A DNA stretch of 64,000 bases, from NCBI GenBank assembly GCA_026400835.1, contig JAPLOA010000076.1:124001-188000 (forward strand), written 5' to 3'. Each line of letters starts with the position of its first letter. Position 1 is the stretch's first letter. This document shows positions 10,401 through 19,946 of this stretch, piece after piece. This stretch comes from Planctomycetales bacterium (GTDB lineage: Bacteria > Planctomycetota > Planctomycetia > Planctomycetales > Planctomycetaceae). A model generated the notes under the pieces. That model searched no databases and was not told where the DNA came from. It saw nothing but the letters and a program-made list of their open reading frames with translations. Both the position numbers and the translations under genes were made by a program.

Positions 10401-10511
10401 TCCAGATCACTTGGGCAGTTGGTTCAACAAGGTCCTCTGGTGATCAATGGCCAGACTCTCGTTGTTGGCTATGACGGCAGCCTGTACCAAATTGATACAA
10501 GCTCTTTGTAG
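7470..10511 (+). CDS. Membrane-anchored TPR and PQQ-like beta-propeller protein
   Basis: A 1013-residue protein. An acidic, charged cytoplasmic N-terminus (1-65) leads into one transmembrane segment (about 70-90, SPVVMLLVGCTVGGSILSAI). A periplasmic helical region with TPR-like repeats follows (95-290, including KYLDAEGQFERFISIYPKTS). From about 330 there are PQQ-like propeller blades (VFSFGMDSCFAVDSDTG.PLW; LLWRQSVES; VDGQ...). The start is a GTG at 7470; a second GTG at 7482 is possible. It lies 54 bases after the kinase-ExbD gene. Family knowledge: such propellers are protein-interaction platforms, as in BamB. Here it may read the periplasmic state for the kinase, or be its target; the acidic cytoplasmic tail is a candidate phosphorylation region (inference). 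Confidence 0.85.
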   Translation: MESKVASEEYDDEVEEVEADDREQSREVISEKARRQLRRGKLSELAEKLTGGPERPGQQKIARSPVVMLLVGCTVGGSILSAIFWFINARNTEDRLIKEATASLEQQKYLDAEGQFERFISIYPKTSMTPVAKIGLHRARVEKFILTETPDVIRGLKELKSMIEECRELEGFDAQKENLKRYADRLTYAGAYVAEVAQSQEALDVSVESLELLRKYSGEGGIPPAREQALVDRQRMASASVAKKNDFLGTLAKVKEQLEAGDTMGAIGARNDLITKYPLLKDDKDVSKLLQDILGKEKEFVVRTEIGKDGLGPAENGLVLPSLALTLRTQATTDLSSQGRAVFSFGMDSCFAVDSDTGSPLWRRPIGDNAPFSPMPVKVIDPAGVLVYSTMSEELQMLSQKDGQLLWRQSVESRPTGAPTLIADNFYVTTQAGELWQIAANDGRAIAKLKFSQSVIGPPAVSSDSLRLVIPGDQTMVYTIGLNPFACLAVSYIPHLTGSIKSPMVTAGRYFLMVDNNAADKARIQTLQMDDAGQLSSVSEDSVDGQVNDPCLLRGYELFVPSTPQRVTAFRVTDDAGQPPLAKVGANQLEEGLQTKMFLLAGPGGQLWMGGRDLRKFQTRTNTVLLDPGITAEGIHLQPIQFADEAVYLTTRNPNSNSTFLTRADREQMKGTWRTVLGSNVVALAPSAGGQSLLAVTDYGETYRAQMSEVQSGGFTMESVSRFRLPDKLSTAVEGVVLKDGRPAAWCGSPEPSMWTFTNTGQLERKWVLPDSPQIAPVTLDGGVVFAMPGRLHISATAGGKPAEDYRSSQTADGQQPWKSLTAISANQVLAITGDNSFIRVEYRATPRPQLTEVSVTKMPQIIEVPPASANGFLFVATVEGKLLLMQASSLEILAQIDLGGVPSATPKIAGEYVFVEVANQEVKVFHIENSLPQTGVFPLDGNPLAGNPLALSDGFLAVRRDGMLMKLDATGATTLGSRSLGQLVQQGPLVINGQTLVVGYDGSLYQIDTSSL

Positions 10512-10564
10512 GCAGATTTTCCCCTGATCCGGTTTACACAGTCGGCTGTTCTCGAAGAAACGAC

Positions 10565-13207
10565 ATGAGTCAAAATCTGCGTCATCCAGTGCGAAGCCTC
10601 CGACGGTGTGTGAGTTCTCCCATGCGTCTTGCTGCCGTTGGTTTGCTGTTTATCTTCATCGGTAATGCGATTGCAGATGAAAAAGTCGATCGCACCGAGT
10701 TGCCCAAACTTGCAGACATGCCGATCCCGACCGCCGAAGAGTTGTTTACGGCCGATGAAAACGACAAAGAATTCGACTGGATCGTCCTGCCCGCCGCCGC
10801 CCCTGAGGACCGTACGGTCATTGTTGTGAATCCGATCTTTCCTCGCCCGGATACTCTGAAGAAGATGGCTGAGGAGTATAAGAAACTCGAAACCAGCAAG
10901 CCTCAGAATCAGAAGGAGCGAGAAGAGCGAGTGAAGCGGATGAAGGAACTGCAGAGGCTTGTCGTGACACTGATGGGGGATCAGTTGACAGAGTACAGCC
11001 TTCCGATGTCAGCAATTGACCAGATCCTTCTCTTTGAAGATCTCATGCTTCTCCGAGTTGATGAACTGATCAAAGAGGGAGACATTCGAAAAGCTTATGA
11101 GCTTTTGCTGAGTGTCGAAAGGGAGATTCCGAACTGGGAAAAATCTGTTCCTCGATTTGAGCAACTGATCCTCGCGGAGTCCACAATTCGAGCCAATGAA
11201 GGTGATGCTTATGCGGCTCTCGCATTACTGGACGAAGCAGCAGCTCGAAATCTTCAGAACCCGGAATTGCGTCCTCGCTTCGGTCAGATTGTTGGACCGA
11301 TGATTCAGGATGCGATGGACAAGGAAGATTATCGCAAGGTCCGATATCTGATCTCGCGAATAGAAAAAGTCGTGCCTGACCACGAACTTGTTCCGCAGTC
11401 AAAGAATCGTCTGCAGCAACTGGTTGTAACGCTTCTGGAAACTGCAGAACAGCAGTACCAACAGCGTGATTTTCCTGCAGCGGCAAAGCTCGCATGGAAG
11501 GCGAGTACTGTGCTGCCGCTTCAAGGTAACGAAAAGGCGGCCTTCTCACGTATTGTGGCTCGCCATCAGGTGCTGCGTGTCGGTGTTGAAGACTCGGACA
11601 ATGATAAACAGATTTTCCCTGTGCCGCAGGAATCGCGAGAGCGACTAACGGAACTGATTGAGGTTCCACTATTTGAGCCTTCTGCTGCCGATGAGCTGAC
11701 CTATTTCCGCTCCAGTTATTTCGAAATCTGGGATCCGGCAGATCTTGGTCGAGAAGTGATCTTTTCCTTAAGAGAAACTCGACCACACTGGCAATCACAG
11801 CCCGTTCTGACCGCAAACACAGTGGCCGAAGCATTGGGACATCGAATTGATGAGTCCAGCCCTTTTTTCAGCTCAAGACTGTCTTCATTCGTAAAAGAAA
11901 TCTCCGTCAGATCCCCGACTCAGCTTCGAATTCGTTTTTCTCGCGTGCCCCTGAACATCGAATCGTTGCTTAGGTTTCCCGTGACCGGGTTTCCCCAACA
12001 GGCCCTCACGGAGAACATCGATGCGGCAACAGCCAATCGCACAGCCATAGATACAGACAACGCTGCCGTGACAGCTGATGGCTCCGGAACTTCACCGTTA
12101 CCTGCCGTCTTGTCGACTCGTTTTCGAAAAGCTGCGTCGGACGACACAGGCCGCGTATTTATACGCAATACGCCGGAACCAGATGGCCTGGACGGGAGTC
12201 AGTACCATGTCGCTGAAGTTCAGGAGGTTCGTTTCGGCAGCCGTGATAAGCTGCTGCAGAGCATGATTCGTGGAGAACTGGATTACTTGCCACATCTGCT
12301 TCCCAGTGAAGTTGATGCATTCAAAGCTTCCAGCGAGTTCACGACAAAGCAGTACGCTATTCCAATGACGCATGTCATTGCTTTTAACCCGATGTCTGAC
12401 CGCATCGTGAATGCACAGATGCGAAGAGCCCTCTCGTTTGCTGTCAATCGCGAAGGAATTCTGAAATCGATTGTCCTGAAGGACGATACCATGCAGCACG
12501 GCCGACCAACGAGTGCAGCGTGGCATCTGGAAAGCTATGCAACGGAACCAAATGAGGTTCCACCGGCTTACAATATTCGACTGGCCTACGCATTGCGTTT
12601 TGCGGCCGAGCGACAGCTTCAGCTGGCAGAATTGACCAGGCTGACGGATGCCGCTCGAGCTGAAGCAAAGAAGAAGAAAGAAGCCTTTGAGCCAGAAGTA
12701 TTCCGAGCTGAAACCAAGGTCGACTACATCAAGTTGCCGCGTCTGAGATTCGTTGTTGAGCCTGAGCCAACCTGCATCGCTGCTGCAGAGCGAATCATGC
12801 TCTACTGGCAGAAGATCGGCTTTGAAGTGGATCTCGTCAAAGGTGATCAGCCCGGGGAGCCTCTGACAGATGGCGAATGGGACATGTGTTATCGTCGCGT
12901 TCGAATGGAAGAACCGCTGCTTGAGCTTTGGCCACTGCTGGCCAATGACAACTCCCTTGAAATGAGCCGCCTCGGAATGTTTCCTGACTGGATGCGTCAG
13001 GAGCTGATCAATCTGGACTATGCCTCAAGCTTCCAGGATGCGCAGACGCGACTGTTTACGATTCACAATCATATCGCTGCGGAAGCGTTTCTGATTCCGC
13101 TTTGGGAAGTCGATGACTTCGCCGTATGGCGAAAATCCATCATCGGTATGCCCGAACGTCCTCTGTCTACATATCAGAACGTTGAACGCTGGATCGTGCG
13201 ACCATGA
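10565..13207 (+). CDS. Secreted TPR plus family-5 solute-binding-like protein
   Basis: An 880-residue exported protein; a signal peptide ends near residue 38 (LAAVGLLFIFIGNAIADE). Residues 90-350 are helical with TPR-like units (GDIRKAYELLLSVEREIPNW; REDFPAAAKLAWKAS-type). Residues 370-880 resemble extracellular solute-binding proteins of family 5 (SBP_bac_5): LRETRPHWQSQPVLTANTVAEAL, the block RRALSFAVNREGILK and the terminal LIPLWEVDDF. No ABC permease or ATPase genes are nearby, so classical uptake is doubtful. Its final ATGA overlaps the next gene. A role as ligand receptor of the Exb/kinase locus is an inference from position. Confidence 0.8.
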   Translation: MSQNLRHPVRSLRRCVSSPMRLAAVGLLFIFIGNAIADEKVDRTELPKLADMPIPTAEELFTADENDKEFDWIVLPAAAPEDRTVIVVNPIFPRPDTLKKMAEEYKKLETSKPQNQKEREERVKRMKELQRLVVTLMGDQLTEYSLPMSAIDQILLFEDLMLLRVDELIKEGDIRKAYELLLSVEREIPNWEKSVPRFEQLILAESTIRANEGDAYAALALLDEAAARNLQNPELRPRFGQIVGPMIQDAMDKEDYRKVRYLISRIEKVVPDHELVPQSKNRLQQLVVTLLETAEQQYQQRDFPAAAKLAWKASTVLPLQGNEKAAFSRIVARHQVLRVGVEDSDNDKQIFPVPQESRERLTELIEVPLFEPSAADELTYFRSSYFEIWDPADLGREVIFSLRETRPHWQSQPVLTANTVAEALGHRIDESSPFFSSRLSSFVKEISVRSPTQLRIRFSRVPLNIESLLRFPVTGFPQQALTENIDAATANRTAIDTDNAAVTADGSGTSPLPAVLSTRFRKAASDDTGRVFIRNTPEPDGLDGSQYHVAEVQEVRFGSRDKLLQSMIRGELDYLPHLLPSEVDAFKASSEFTTKQYAIPMTHVIAFNPMSDRIVNAQMRRALSFAVNREGILKSIVLKDDTMQHGRPTSAAWHLESYATEPNEVPPAYNIRLAYALRFAAERQLQLAELTRLTDAARAEAKKKKEAFEPEVFRAETKVDYIKLPRLRFVVEPEPTCIAAAERIMLYWQKIGFEVDLVKGDQPGEPLTDGEWDMCYRRVRMEEPLLELWPLLANDNSLEMSRLGMFPDWMRQELINLDYASSFQDAQTRLFTIHNHIAAEAFLIPLWEVDDFAVWRKSIIGMPERPLSTYQNVERWIVRP

Positions 13208-14925
13208 AGTTGATTCTACTAAATTGCCGATCATTGCTGCTGACGGCTGTTGTGTTAAGCACTTACTCCGCAAAACAGTGCGGCGGTCAGACCCCAACTG
13301 CAGGTGAAACAGCCTCAGCTCCGACAGCAAATACCGGGACTTCCGAGTCTCCCGCTGTTGCTGCCAACCTCGCATCGTCCAACACCGACGCTCCGACCAC
13401 TAAACCCGTTGTTGAGCTGCCTCTGCCTCAGCGCCCTTACCAGGTCGTGGTCGAGGTAGGCTTTGATGGCAGCGATACTCGCGGTCCACTGACCCAAGGT
13501 TTACTGACTGAAGACATCCGCAAGGGTCTGCAGCGAATGTATGGACATATGTGGAATGCCGATGTACGCAACAGTGGCTGGCTGATTCCCGCCAGCTCCT
13601 ACCGGCTTGAGCGTCTCACAGAAGCAGACGTTCAGTCTCACTACGATGGCTCCACGGTGGAAAAGGTTATTCTGATTGGTGTCTCCGGAAATCAAAATGC
13701 GTTTGAGGTGAGCTGTCGAGAATTCGATGTCAGGGTTCAGGAACTGACGCCGCTTCTGAAGCTGCAAACGAATGATGTTCAGGAGGTGGGAGCCATCGCA
13801 TGCCGTCTGGCTCGCGATAGTTTTCGCCCTGTGACGATGTTCCTTGCTCCATCTGTCGACAAGACGGTACTGGAATTCGAACTGCAGGCTGGGACACTGA
13901 CTCCGCCTGATCCTGGTGCGGCACAAATTGCAGACGGCGACGTTCTTCGACCATTTCTCCGACAATTGGACCGTCGCAATCCCGGAAAAGTCAAAAGCCT
14001 GCAAAGACTTGACCTGAGTTACATAAGAGTCACTTCATTCAATCAGGAACTTCGAACAGATGCCGTGTCACCGGAGGATGCGCCTGTTCGAGTTGAAGAC
14101 GTCACAAGTGTTCCGGCAAGTTATACAGACAATGGTCATGTAAAAGGCGTCCTCATCTCGCATGGCCTGGTGCCGTTCGGCGGGCGAGCAAGAAGTGTTC
14201 AGCAGATTGCCCTGCGTCAACGTCCGGCCGCAACAAAAAGTCGAGTGCGACTGGTGCTGCAGTCGCGTCCGGATCGACCACTGATCTGTTTTCGTGTTGA
14301 CCGAGTTTCAAAGCTTCGTCAAACCGATGTCAACGAAGCGCCCGGCATGCGCATGTTGTCGGATCGCAACGGAGATATTGAGATTGAAGTCGATCCACAG
14401 AATCCAACCTTCTGGCTCTATGTCTACAGCGGCAGCGTATTGCTGGCTCGCGTGCCTTACGCTCCGGGTTTGATTCCTCGCGATACTCTGAAATTGCCGG
14501 ATGACTCTGTGCGGCTTGGTGTTGAAGGAGAACTGTACCTGTTGCGAGATCAGCTTGTTGATATGGTCGCCCAGAAAGCCGTCTACATGAGCATTGCGAA
14601 AAAGTCGGCAGCTGAAGGAAATGTTCCGGGGATGGAAGCTGCAATCACTCAGCTTGATGCCCTGCCAGGACAAAAGCGGTTTGATGAATTACTCAACAAG
14701 ATCAAGACGGATGCGTTAACAAAAGCTGATCAGCAGAAGAATGCTGGAGCCCGCAAAAAGGTCGAAAAGCTGTGTGCAAAAATGGGCGAATCGCTGACTC
14801 TGTTTTTTGCGGGTGACAAGCGTCTGCGAGAAGCACAGGAAATCGAACAACTTCGTCAGTCGGCGGAAGCACGGGCTGGTGCAGCAACTCCCGTCAGCGA
14901 AACGCCTGCACCCGCTCCGAATTGA
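13204..14925 (+). CDS. Secreted protein of unknown function, last gene of Exb/kinase run
   Basis: A 573-residue protein I do not recognise. A signal peptide (MKLILLNCRSLLLTAVVLST, with a Cys near 22) is followed by a Thr/Ala/Pro-rich linker (30-75). A mixed alpha/beta domain then begins at YQVVVEVGFDGSDTRGPL; a helical charged segment (about 490-550) and an Ala/Pro-rich tail close the protein. Its start overlaps the stop of the solute-binding-like gene by four bases, indicating translational coupling. The repeated text about tracking argument values and 'FRPVTMFLAPSVDKTVLEF' suggests a folded periplasmic domain but no catalytic motif is seen. Confidence 0.75.
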   Translation: MKLILLNCRSLLLTAVVLSTYSAKQCGGQTPTAGETASAPTANTGTSESPAVAANLASSNTDAPTTKPVVELPLPQRPYQVVVEVGFDGSDTRGPLTQGLLTEDIRKGLQRMYGHMWNADVRNSGWLIPASSYRLERLTEADVQSHYDGSTVEKVILIGVSGNQNAFEVSCREFDVRVQELTPLLKLQTNDVQEVGAIACRLARDSFRPVTMFLAPSVDKTVLEFELQAGTLTPPDPGAAQIADGDVLRPFLRQLDRRNPGKVKSLQRLDLSYIRVTSFNQELRTDAVSPEDAPVRVEDVTSVPASYTDNGHVKGVLISHGLVPFGGRARSVQQIALRQRPAATKSRVRLVLQSRPDRPLICFRVDRVSKLRQTDVNEAPGMRMLSDRNGDIEIEVDPQNPTFWLYVYSGSVLLARVPYAPGLIPRDTLKLPDDSVRLGVEGELYLLRDQLVDMVAQKAVYMSIAKKSAAEGNVPGMEAAITQLDALPGQKRFDELLNKIKTDALTKADQQKNAGARKKVEKLCAKMGESLTLFFAGDKRLREAQEIEQLRQSAEARAGAATPVSETPAPAPN

Positions 14926-15053
14926 TAGCTTGAACCATGACGGTGCGTCAGAAGCTGATCTGGTCATGACGGTTGTCCGGACAAAATCAAATCTGCCGGT
15001 ATAGATCCCTTGTTTCCTGCAATAAACACCCGCAAAACGTGCCGTTCTGAGGC

Positions 15054-15860
15054 ATGGTTACTGGTCCGAATCCTCTGCTTCCGGCCTTTGAAGTCACTCC
15101 GCGCATGCAAGACACCGCTAAGCCCAAAATCATCGCTGTGATGCCAGCCTACAATGCGGCCACCACGCTGGAGCGAACGCTGAAAGATATCCCTCCGGGA
15201 ACAGTCGACGAAATCATTCTCGTTGACGATTGCAGTCGGGACAACACAGTCGAGCTGGCCAAATCACTCGGGCTGACCGTGATTCGGCACGAGAAGAACA
15301 CCGGTTACGGTGGCAATCAAAAGACTTGTTATACAGCTGCCCTTGAACGCGGAGCTGACATCGTCGTTATGATCCACCCGGATTATCAGTACGACAGCCG
15401 CGTGATCCCGGTGGCAGCAGAATTAATTCGTCTTGGCAATTGCGACGTAATTCTTGGGTCGCGGATTCGCACTCGACAGGAAGCACTGGAAGGCGGAATG
15501 CCTGCCTGGAAGTACATAGCGAATCGTTGCCTCACAATCTTCGAGAACGTCGCCCTCGGACAAAACCTGGGAGACTTTCACAGTGGCTTTCGAGCCTATC
15601 GGCGTGAAGTCCTGGAGAATGTTCCATGGCAGGAAAACTCCAACGATTTTGTCTTCGATACGCAGTTTCTTGCTCAAGCCGTCTTCTTCAACTTCCGTCT
15701 CGGCGATATCCCCGTTCCAGTCCGCTATTTTGCGGAAGCCTCCAGCATCAATTTTCGCCGCAGTACTCGTTACGGATTGCTGACACTCTGGGTTATGTTC
15801 CAGTTCTGGTGCAACCGCCTCGGAATTTGCAGGTCGGCGATCTTTCAGCGCGAATCGTGA
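15054..15860 (+). CDS. Family 2 glycosyltransferase (dolichyl-phosphate mannosyltransferase-like)
   Basis: A 268-residue cytoplasmic GT-A enzyme. It shows [18 protein letters not shown] near the N-terminus, [10 protein letters not shown] (nucleotide-binding aspartates), [16 protein letters not shown], and a metal-site region at HPDYQYD in place of the usual Dx[16 protein letters not shown] and FDTQFLAQA are typical of the DPM1/YkcC-like group. No transmembrane tail is present. The ATG at 15054 is used; an ATG at 15105 would remove 17 residues that lie outside the conserved domain. It stands alone between the Exb/kinase run and acs. The acceptor is unknown; a lipid phosphate is typical of the group. 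Confidence 0.9.
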   Translation: MVTGPNPLLPAFEVTPRMQDTAKPKIIAVMPAYNAATTLERTLKDIPPGTVDEIILVDDCSRDNTVELAKSLGLTVIRHEKNTGYGGNQKTCYTAALERGADIVVMIHPDYQYDSRVIPVAAELIRLGNCDVILGSRIRTRQEALEGGMPAWKYIANRCLTIFENVALGQNLGDFHSGFRAYRREVLENVPWQENSNDFVFDTQFLAQAVFFNFRLGDIPVPVRYFAEASSINFRRSTRYGLLTLWVMFQFWCNRLGICRSAIFQRES

Positions 15861-16357
15861 TTGCCGAGTCACCGATGCCATCGCGACAGGCGACTGCGTG
15901 ATGTGTTCAAAACTTCCCGATCCGACGCCAAAGATGTCCGGTTGAGTGGTGTTCGACCAGGTGCCAAATACGAACCACAAAAACCTGCGATCAGAACCAT
16001 GGTGGATACAACTGCATACACGCTATCTGAATTTTGCCATTGAGATGATTCTTCAATCTTGATGCAGGAGATTCAAAAAAGCTTTTGAAGCGTTGCTCGC
16101 TGACCTCCTCGACAAATCATGCGATTCCCATGTGCATTTCTTCGACTCGGGGGCCATTGGTCGCAACATTTTCACGGCATCCGGGTAAACCGGGGCGGTC
16201 TAGTAGACAATCGCCTGAAACGTCCACAAAATGAGTCAACCACAGAAATACTTCCGACGCTGGCGTTGGAGGAATCGGCGCGAATCAAAAATTCGGCCTG
16301 TGGACCACTCCTTCCTCTTCCAGCCACGCCCATTATTGCCCAGGAGCAAATTGACAG
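15861..16357. other. Intergenic, no gene seen
   Basis: About 500 bases between the glycosyltransferase and acs. Frames on both strands are short and lack family features. The acs promoter should be here. An AT-rich stretch with aaaaaagcttttgaagc near 16075 is the only notable composition change. Confidence 0.5.
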
Positions 16358-18313
16358 ATGTCTCAACCGGGAAGTCAGAGCATTCAAAGCGTTCTGAAGG
16401 AAACTCGATCATTTGCACCACCAGCCACCTTTTCTGCCAATGCCCATATCAGCAGTGAACAGCAGTATGAGGCGATGTGGCATCGAGCCAAAGATGATCC
16501 GGCAGGATTCTGGGGCGAGATGGCAGGCAACCTGGATTGGTTCCGCAAATGGGACACTGTCGTTCAGGGGCACATGCCGGATACTAAGTGGTTTGTCGGC
16601 GGCAAAATCAATGCCAGCTACAACTGTGTCGATCGCCACCTGAACGGACCATCTCGCAACAAAGCTGCGATCATCTGGGAAGGCGAACCCGGGGACACTC
16701 GAGTTCTCCGCTACCAGGATCTTCACCGTGAAGTCTGCAAATTCGCCAATGTGCTGAAGAAGCTCGGCGTGCAAACTGGCGATCGAGTCACCTTGTACAT
16801 GCCGATGATTCCAGAGCTCACGATTGCGATGCTGGCGTGTGCTCGAATCGGTGCCGTGCACTCTATCATCTTTGGTGGCTTCAGTGCTGATGCTGTCGCT
16901 GATCGCAATAACGATGCTCAGTCGAAGGTCGTCGTGACGTCTGATGGGGGATGGCGTCGAGGGAAAGAGGTCCCTCTGAAAGCTGCTGTTGATGCCAGCC
17001 TTGAAAAATCACCGTCTGTTGAAAAGGTTGTCGTCGTTCGCCGCACCGGCGGAGATGTCGATATGGTGCCGGATCGCGATTTCTGGTGGCATGAATTGAT
17101 GGAAGGAATGTCAGCGGATTGCGATGCCGTACAACTCGACAGTGAACACCCTCTGTTTATCCTGTACACATCAGGCTCAACCGGCAAGCCGAAAGGCGTA
17201 ATGCATACAACCGGGGGATATCTGCTGGGCACAACGATGACCTCAAAGTGGGTCTTCGACCTCAAGAGCGATGACACATACTGGTGCACCGCGGACATCG
17301 GCTGGATCACCGGTCACAGCTATATCTGCTACGGCCCTCTTTCCAACGGGGCGACCGTCGTGATGTATGAAGGGGCCCCGAACTGGCCGGATGAAGGCCG
17401 CTTCTGGGAAATGATCGAGAAATACAAAGTCAGCATCTTCTACACGGCCCCTACCGCCATTCGCGCATTCATCAAGTGGGGTAATCAATGGCCGGAGAAG
17501 TACGATCTGTCGAGCCTGAGATTGCTGGGCTCCGTTGGTGAGCCGATCAATCCGGAAGCATGGATGTGGTACCACAAAATCATCGGCCAGGAACGCTGTC
17601 CGATCGTGGACACCTGGTGGCAAACGGAAACGGGCTCAATCATGATCAGCCCATTGCCGGGTGTGACCGCAACAAAGCCAGGCAGTTGTGCTCGTCCGTT
17701 GCCAGGCGTAGTACCGGACATTGTAACTCGCGACGGTCAAAGTCTGGGCCCGAACGAGGGTGGACTGCTCGTGATGCGGCAGCCATGGCCGTCGATGCTG
17801 CGAACTCTGTATGGCGACCATGATCGCTTCAAGACAACCTACTTCAATGATATTCCCGGGTGCTACTTTGCTGGCGACGGTGCTCGCCATGACGAAGATG
17901 GTTACATCTGGGTCATGGGCCGAGTCGACGATGTGCTCAACGTTTCTGGCCATCGTCTCAGCACGATGGAAGTCGAAAGTGCCCTGGTGGCTCATCCTAA
18001 GGTTGCTGAAGCCGCAGTTGTCGGATTTCCTCACGAGATCAAGGGCGAAGGCATCTGCTGCTTTGTCTCCCTGAAAGGTGGCTCCGGCGACGACGCACTG
18101 AAGAAGGAACTGATCAATCACGTTCGCCAGACGATCGGTGCTCTCGCAACTCCAGACAAGATTCAGTTCGCGGCCGCTCTGCCCAAAACACGCAGCGGAA
18201 AAATCATGCGACGTCTTCTGCGTGACATCGCTGCTGGTCGCGAATCGGTTCAGGACACCTCCACTCTGGAAGACCTGAACGTGCTGGCGAAGTTGCGTGA
18301 GGATGATGAATAA
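16358..18313 (+). CDS. acs: Acetyl-coenzyme A synthetase
   Basis: A 651-residue AMP-forming enzyme that converts acetate, ATP and CoA to acetyl-CoA, in the cytoplasm. Its length equals typical Acs. Signatures: the P-loop-like [20 protein letters not shown], the acetyl-pocket region [32 protein letters not shown], and the C-terminal [14 protein letters not shown] with the catalytic lysine that acetylation controls in other bacteria. GGAG lies 11 bases before the ATG. It is monocistronic, with a strong intrinsic terminator 48 bases after the stop. Its partners in the window are SucCD, also central carbon enzymes, but they are far away. Confidence 0.97.
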   Translation: MSQPGSQSIQSVLKETRSFAPPATFSANAHISSEQQYEAMWHRAKDDPAGFWGEMAGNLDWFRKWDTVVQGHMPDTKWFVGGKINASYNCVDRHLNGPSRNKAAIIWEGEPGDTRVLRYQDLHREVCKFANVLKKLGVQTGDRVTLYMPMIPELTIAMLACARIGAVHSIIFGGFSADAVADRNNDAQSKVVVTSDGGWRRGKEVPLKAAVDASLEKSPSVEKVVVVRRTGGDVDMVPDRDFWWHELMEGMSADCDAVQLDSEHPLFILYTSGSTGKPKGVMHTTGGYLLGTTMTSKWVFDLKSDDTYWCTADIGWITGHSYICYGPLSNGATVVMYEGAPNWPDEGRFWEMIEKYKVSIFYTAPTAIRAFIKWGNQWPEKYDLSSLRLLGSVGEPINPEAWMWYHKIIGQERCPIVDTWWQTETGSIMISPLPGVTATKPGSCARPLPGVVPDIVTRDGQSLGPNEGGLLVMRQPWPSMLRTLYGDHDRFKTTYFNDIPGCYFAGDGARHDEDGYIWVMGRVDDVLNVSGHRLSTMEVESALVAHPKVAEAAVVGFPHEIKGEGICCFVSLKGGSGDDALKKELINHVRQTIGALATPDKIQFAAALPKTRSGKIMRRLLRDIAAGRESVQDTSTLEDLNVLAKLREDDE

Positions 18314-18361
18314 TCTTCTTAGCAAAGATCGCTCGACAGTCTGAATGAGTGCAAAAACTCA

Positions 18362-18397
18362 GGGCCCGACAAATTTGACTTTGTCGGGCCCTTTTTT
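18362..18397 (+). terminator. Rho-independent terminator after acs
   Basis: A perfect 12-base-pair stem, GGGCCCGACAAA pairing with TTTGTCGGGCCC around a six-base loop, followed by six T residues. It lies 48 bases after the acs stop. Confidence 0.95.
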
Positions 18398-18445
18398 GCG
18401 TGAGGGACTCATTCCGGAGATACTTGTTTAAGCGTCAATGAGATC

Positions 18446-19789
18446 TCACACCAGTTCCGGCATCGGTGTGGTCTTCTCCAGCAGATATTGAGGTCGCCCA
18501 CTTAGGTCATTCATTTTGGTGGTTTCGGGTTCAATCCCGAGATGACGGTACAAGGCCGCAAGAACTTCTGCAAAGTGCACCGGACGATCCGCGATTTCTG
18601 CCCCCAGTCGATCAGTCGCACCAATTACCTGCCCCGTGCGAAAACCACCGCCAGCCAACAAACCGCCGCCGACCTGGGGCCAATGATCTCGACCAGCGTC
18701 AGGATTGATTCGAGGCGTTCTGCCAAACTCGCCCCAGGCTATCACGGCCACATCTTTATCCATACCTCGCTGATGGAGATCTTCAATCAGTGCCGAGAGT
18801 CCCTGATCGAACTGGGGCAAATGAGTATTCTTCATGCCGTTAAAATTGTCGCTGTGAAAATCCCAGCGACCAAAGTTCAGAGTTACTACTCGACAGCCAG
18901 CTTCAACAAGACGTCGAGCCATCAGAAAATGTTCAAGATTGCGAGGAGCCCCGTCGCCAAATCGATTTGGGTCACCTTTTCCATATCTCTCTCGGACAGA
19001 CGCTGGCTCTTTGGAAATATCCAGAGCATCAACAAGCTCGCTGCTGGTCAGAATATTGAAGGCCTGCTGTGACAATGCGTCCAGACCAGACAACGTGCCG
19101 CTGTTATCCATATCTCGGCGAAGTCGATCCACACTGCTCAGCAAAGATTTCCGATCACTCAGGCGATCACTGCTGATGCCTTCCAGTCTCATATCAGCAC
19201 TGGCCGGTCCCGAAGGTCGAAAAGCGGAATTGGCAACCCCGAGGAACCCCGGCAGCCCGGGTGAACCATACGGTGGATGCCCCGCGTCCGGCGAGAGCCC
19301 GACGAATGGAGGCACAGCTTTATTCTCAGGCCCCAGAAGTTTTGATGCGACTGAACCCATCGATGGCCATCCACCGGCGGGCTGATTTCGCTTGGAATGT
19401 CCGGTGTAGCAAATGAACGAATCGTGATCTCCATCAGGAGAACCGTAAACGCTCCGCAACGGAACGCACTTGTCCATAATCGAGGCCATGCGTGGCATAT
19501 GTTCGCAGATCTCGATGCCTGAGACATTTGTCGGAATCGGCTGAAACTCACCTCGAATCTCGGAAGGTGCATCCATCTTCAGATCGTACATGTCCTGATG
19601 CCCAGGAGCACCGCACATGTAGATCATGATCACTGCTTTGTGCGACTTCCTGATCCCTGCCAATTGTTCGGCCTGCAACAACTGAGGCAGCGTAAGACCG
19701 CCGAGTGTTAAAGCTCCAAGGCGGAGCGTATCTCGACGAGTCAGTCCATCGCAAAGCGTACTGCGGCTATGACCGAAGATTGAGAGCAT
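18446..19789 (-). CDS. DUF1501 family protein with Tat signal
   Basis: A 447-residue protein of the DUF1501 (sulfatase-like fold) family common in planctomycetes. The N-terminus carries a twin-arginine signal (TRRDTLRLGALTLGGLTL). Alkaline-phosphatase-superfamily blocks follow: VIMIYMCGAPGHQDMYDLK, then GEFGRTPRINPDAGRDHWP, and a C-terminal FAEVLAALYRHLGI. Family knowledge: usually encoded beside a PSCyt1/DUF1549/DUF1553 partner, as for the second copy at 46.4 kb; this copy has no such partner next to it. The biochemical function is not established. GAGA lies upstream of the ATG. Confidence 0.9.
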   Translation of the reverse strand: MLSIFGHSRSTLCDGLTRRDTLRLGALTLGGLTLPQLLQAEQLAGIRKSHKAVIMIYMCGAPGHQDMYDLKMDAPSEIRGEFQPIPTNVSGIEICEHMPRMASIMDKCVPLRSVYGSPDGDHDSFICYTGHSKRNQPAGGWPSMGSVASKLLGPENKAVPPFVGLSPDAGHPPYGSPGLPGFLGVANSAFRPSGPASADMRLEGISSDRLSDRKSLLSSVDRLRRDMDNSGTLSGLDALSQQAFNILTSSELVDALDISKEPASVRERYGKGDPNRFGDGAPRNLEHFLMARRLVEAGCRVVTLNFGRWDFHSDNFNGMKNTHLPQFDQGLSALIEDLHQRGMDKDVAVIAWGEFGRTPRINPDAGRDHWPQVGGGLLAGGGFRTGQVIGATDRLGAEIADRPVHFAEVLAALYRHLGIEPETTKMNDLSGRPQYLLEKTTPMPELV

Positions 19790-19946
19790 GAGCAGGGTCT
19801 CTCGATGTTATGGGTGGGCATAAAGCTGGTAGGCAATACCGCCCTGAGGCAGCATTCTGTGAAAAGACTACCATAAGAATCGACCGATCGGAACTTCTTC
19901 CTGCAGATCGACTGCCGAAACTTCCAATATCTGCTGCTCGCCAAGC

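Noticed and set aside
11070-11834. A 254-codon minus-strand frame
   Set aside because: Antisense to the TPR part of the solute-binding-like gene, with no recognisable product.
17636-18325. A 229-codon minus-strand frame under acs
   Set aside because: Antisense to conserved Acs C-terminal motifs; no family text.
18523-18545. GGGTTCAATCCCGAG, resembling a tRNA T-arm
   Set aside because: It is inside the DUF1501 coding sequence and no acceptor, D or anticodon arms fit around it.
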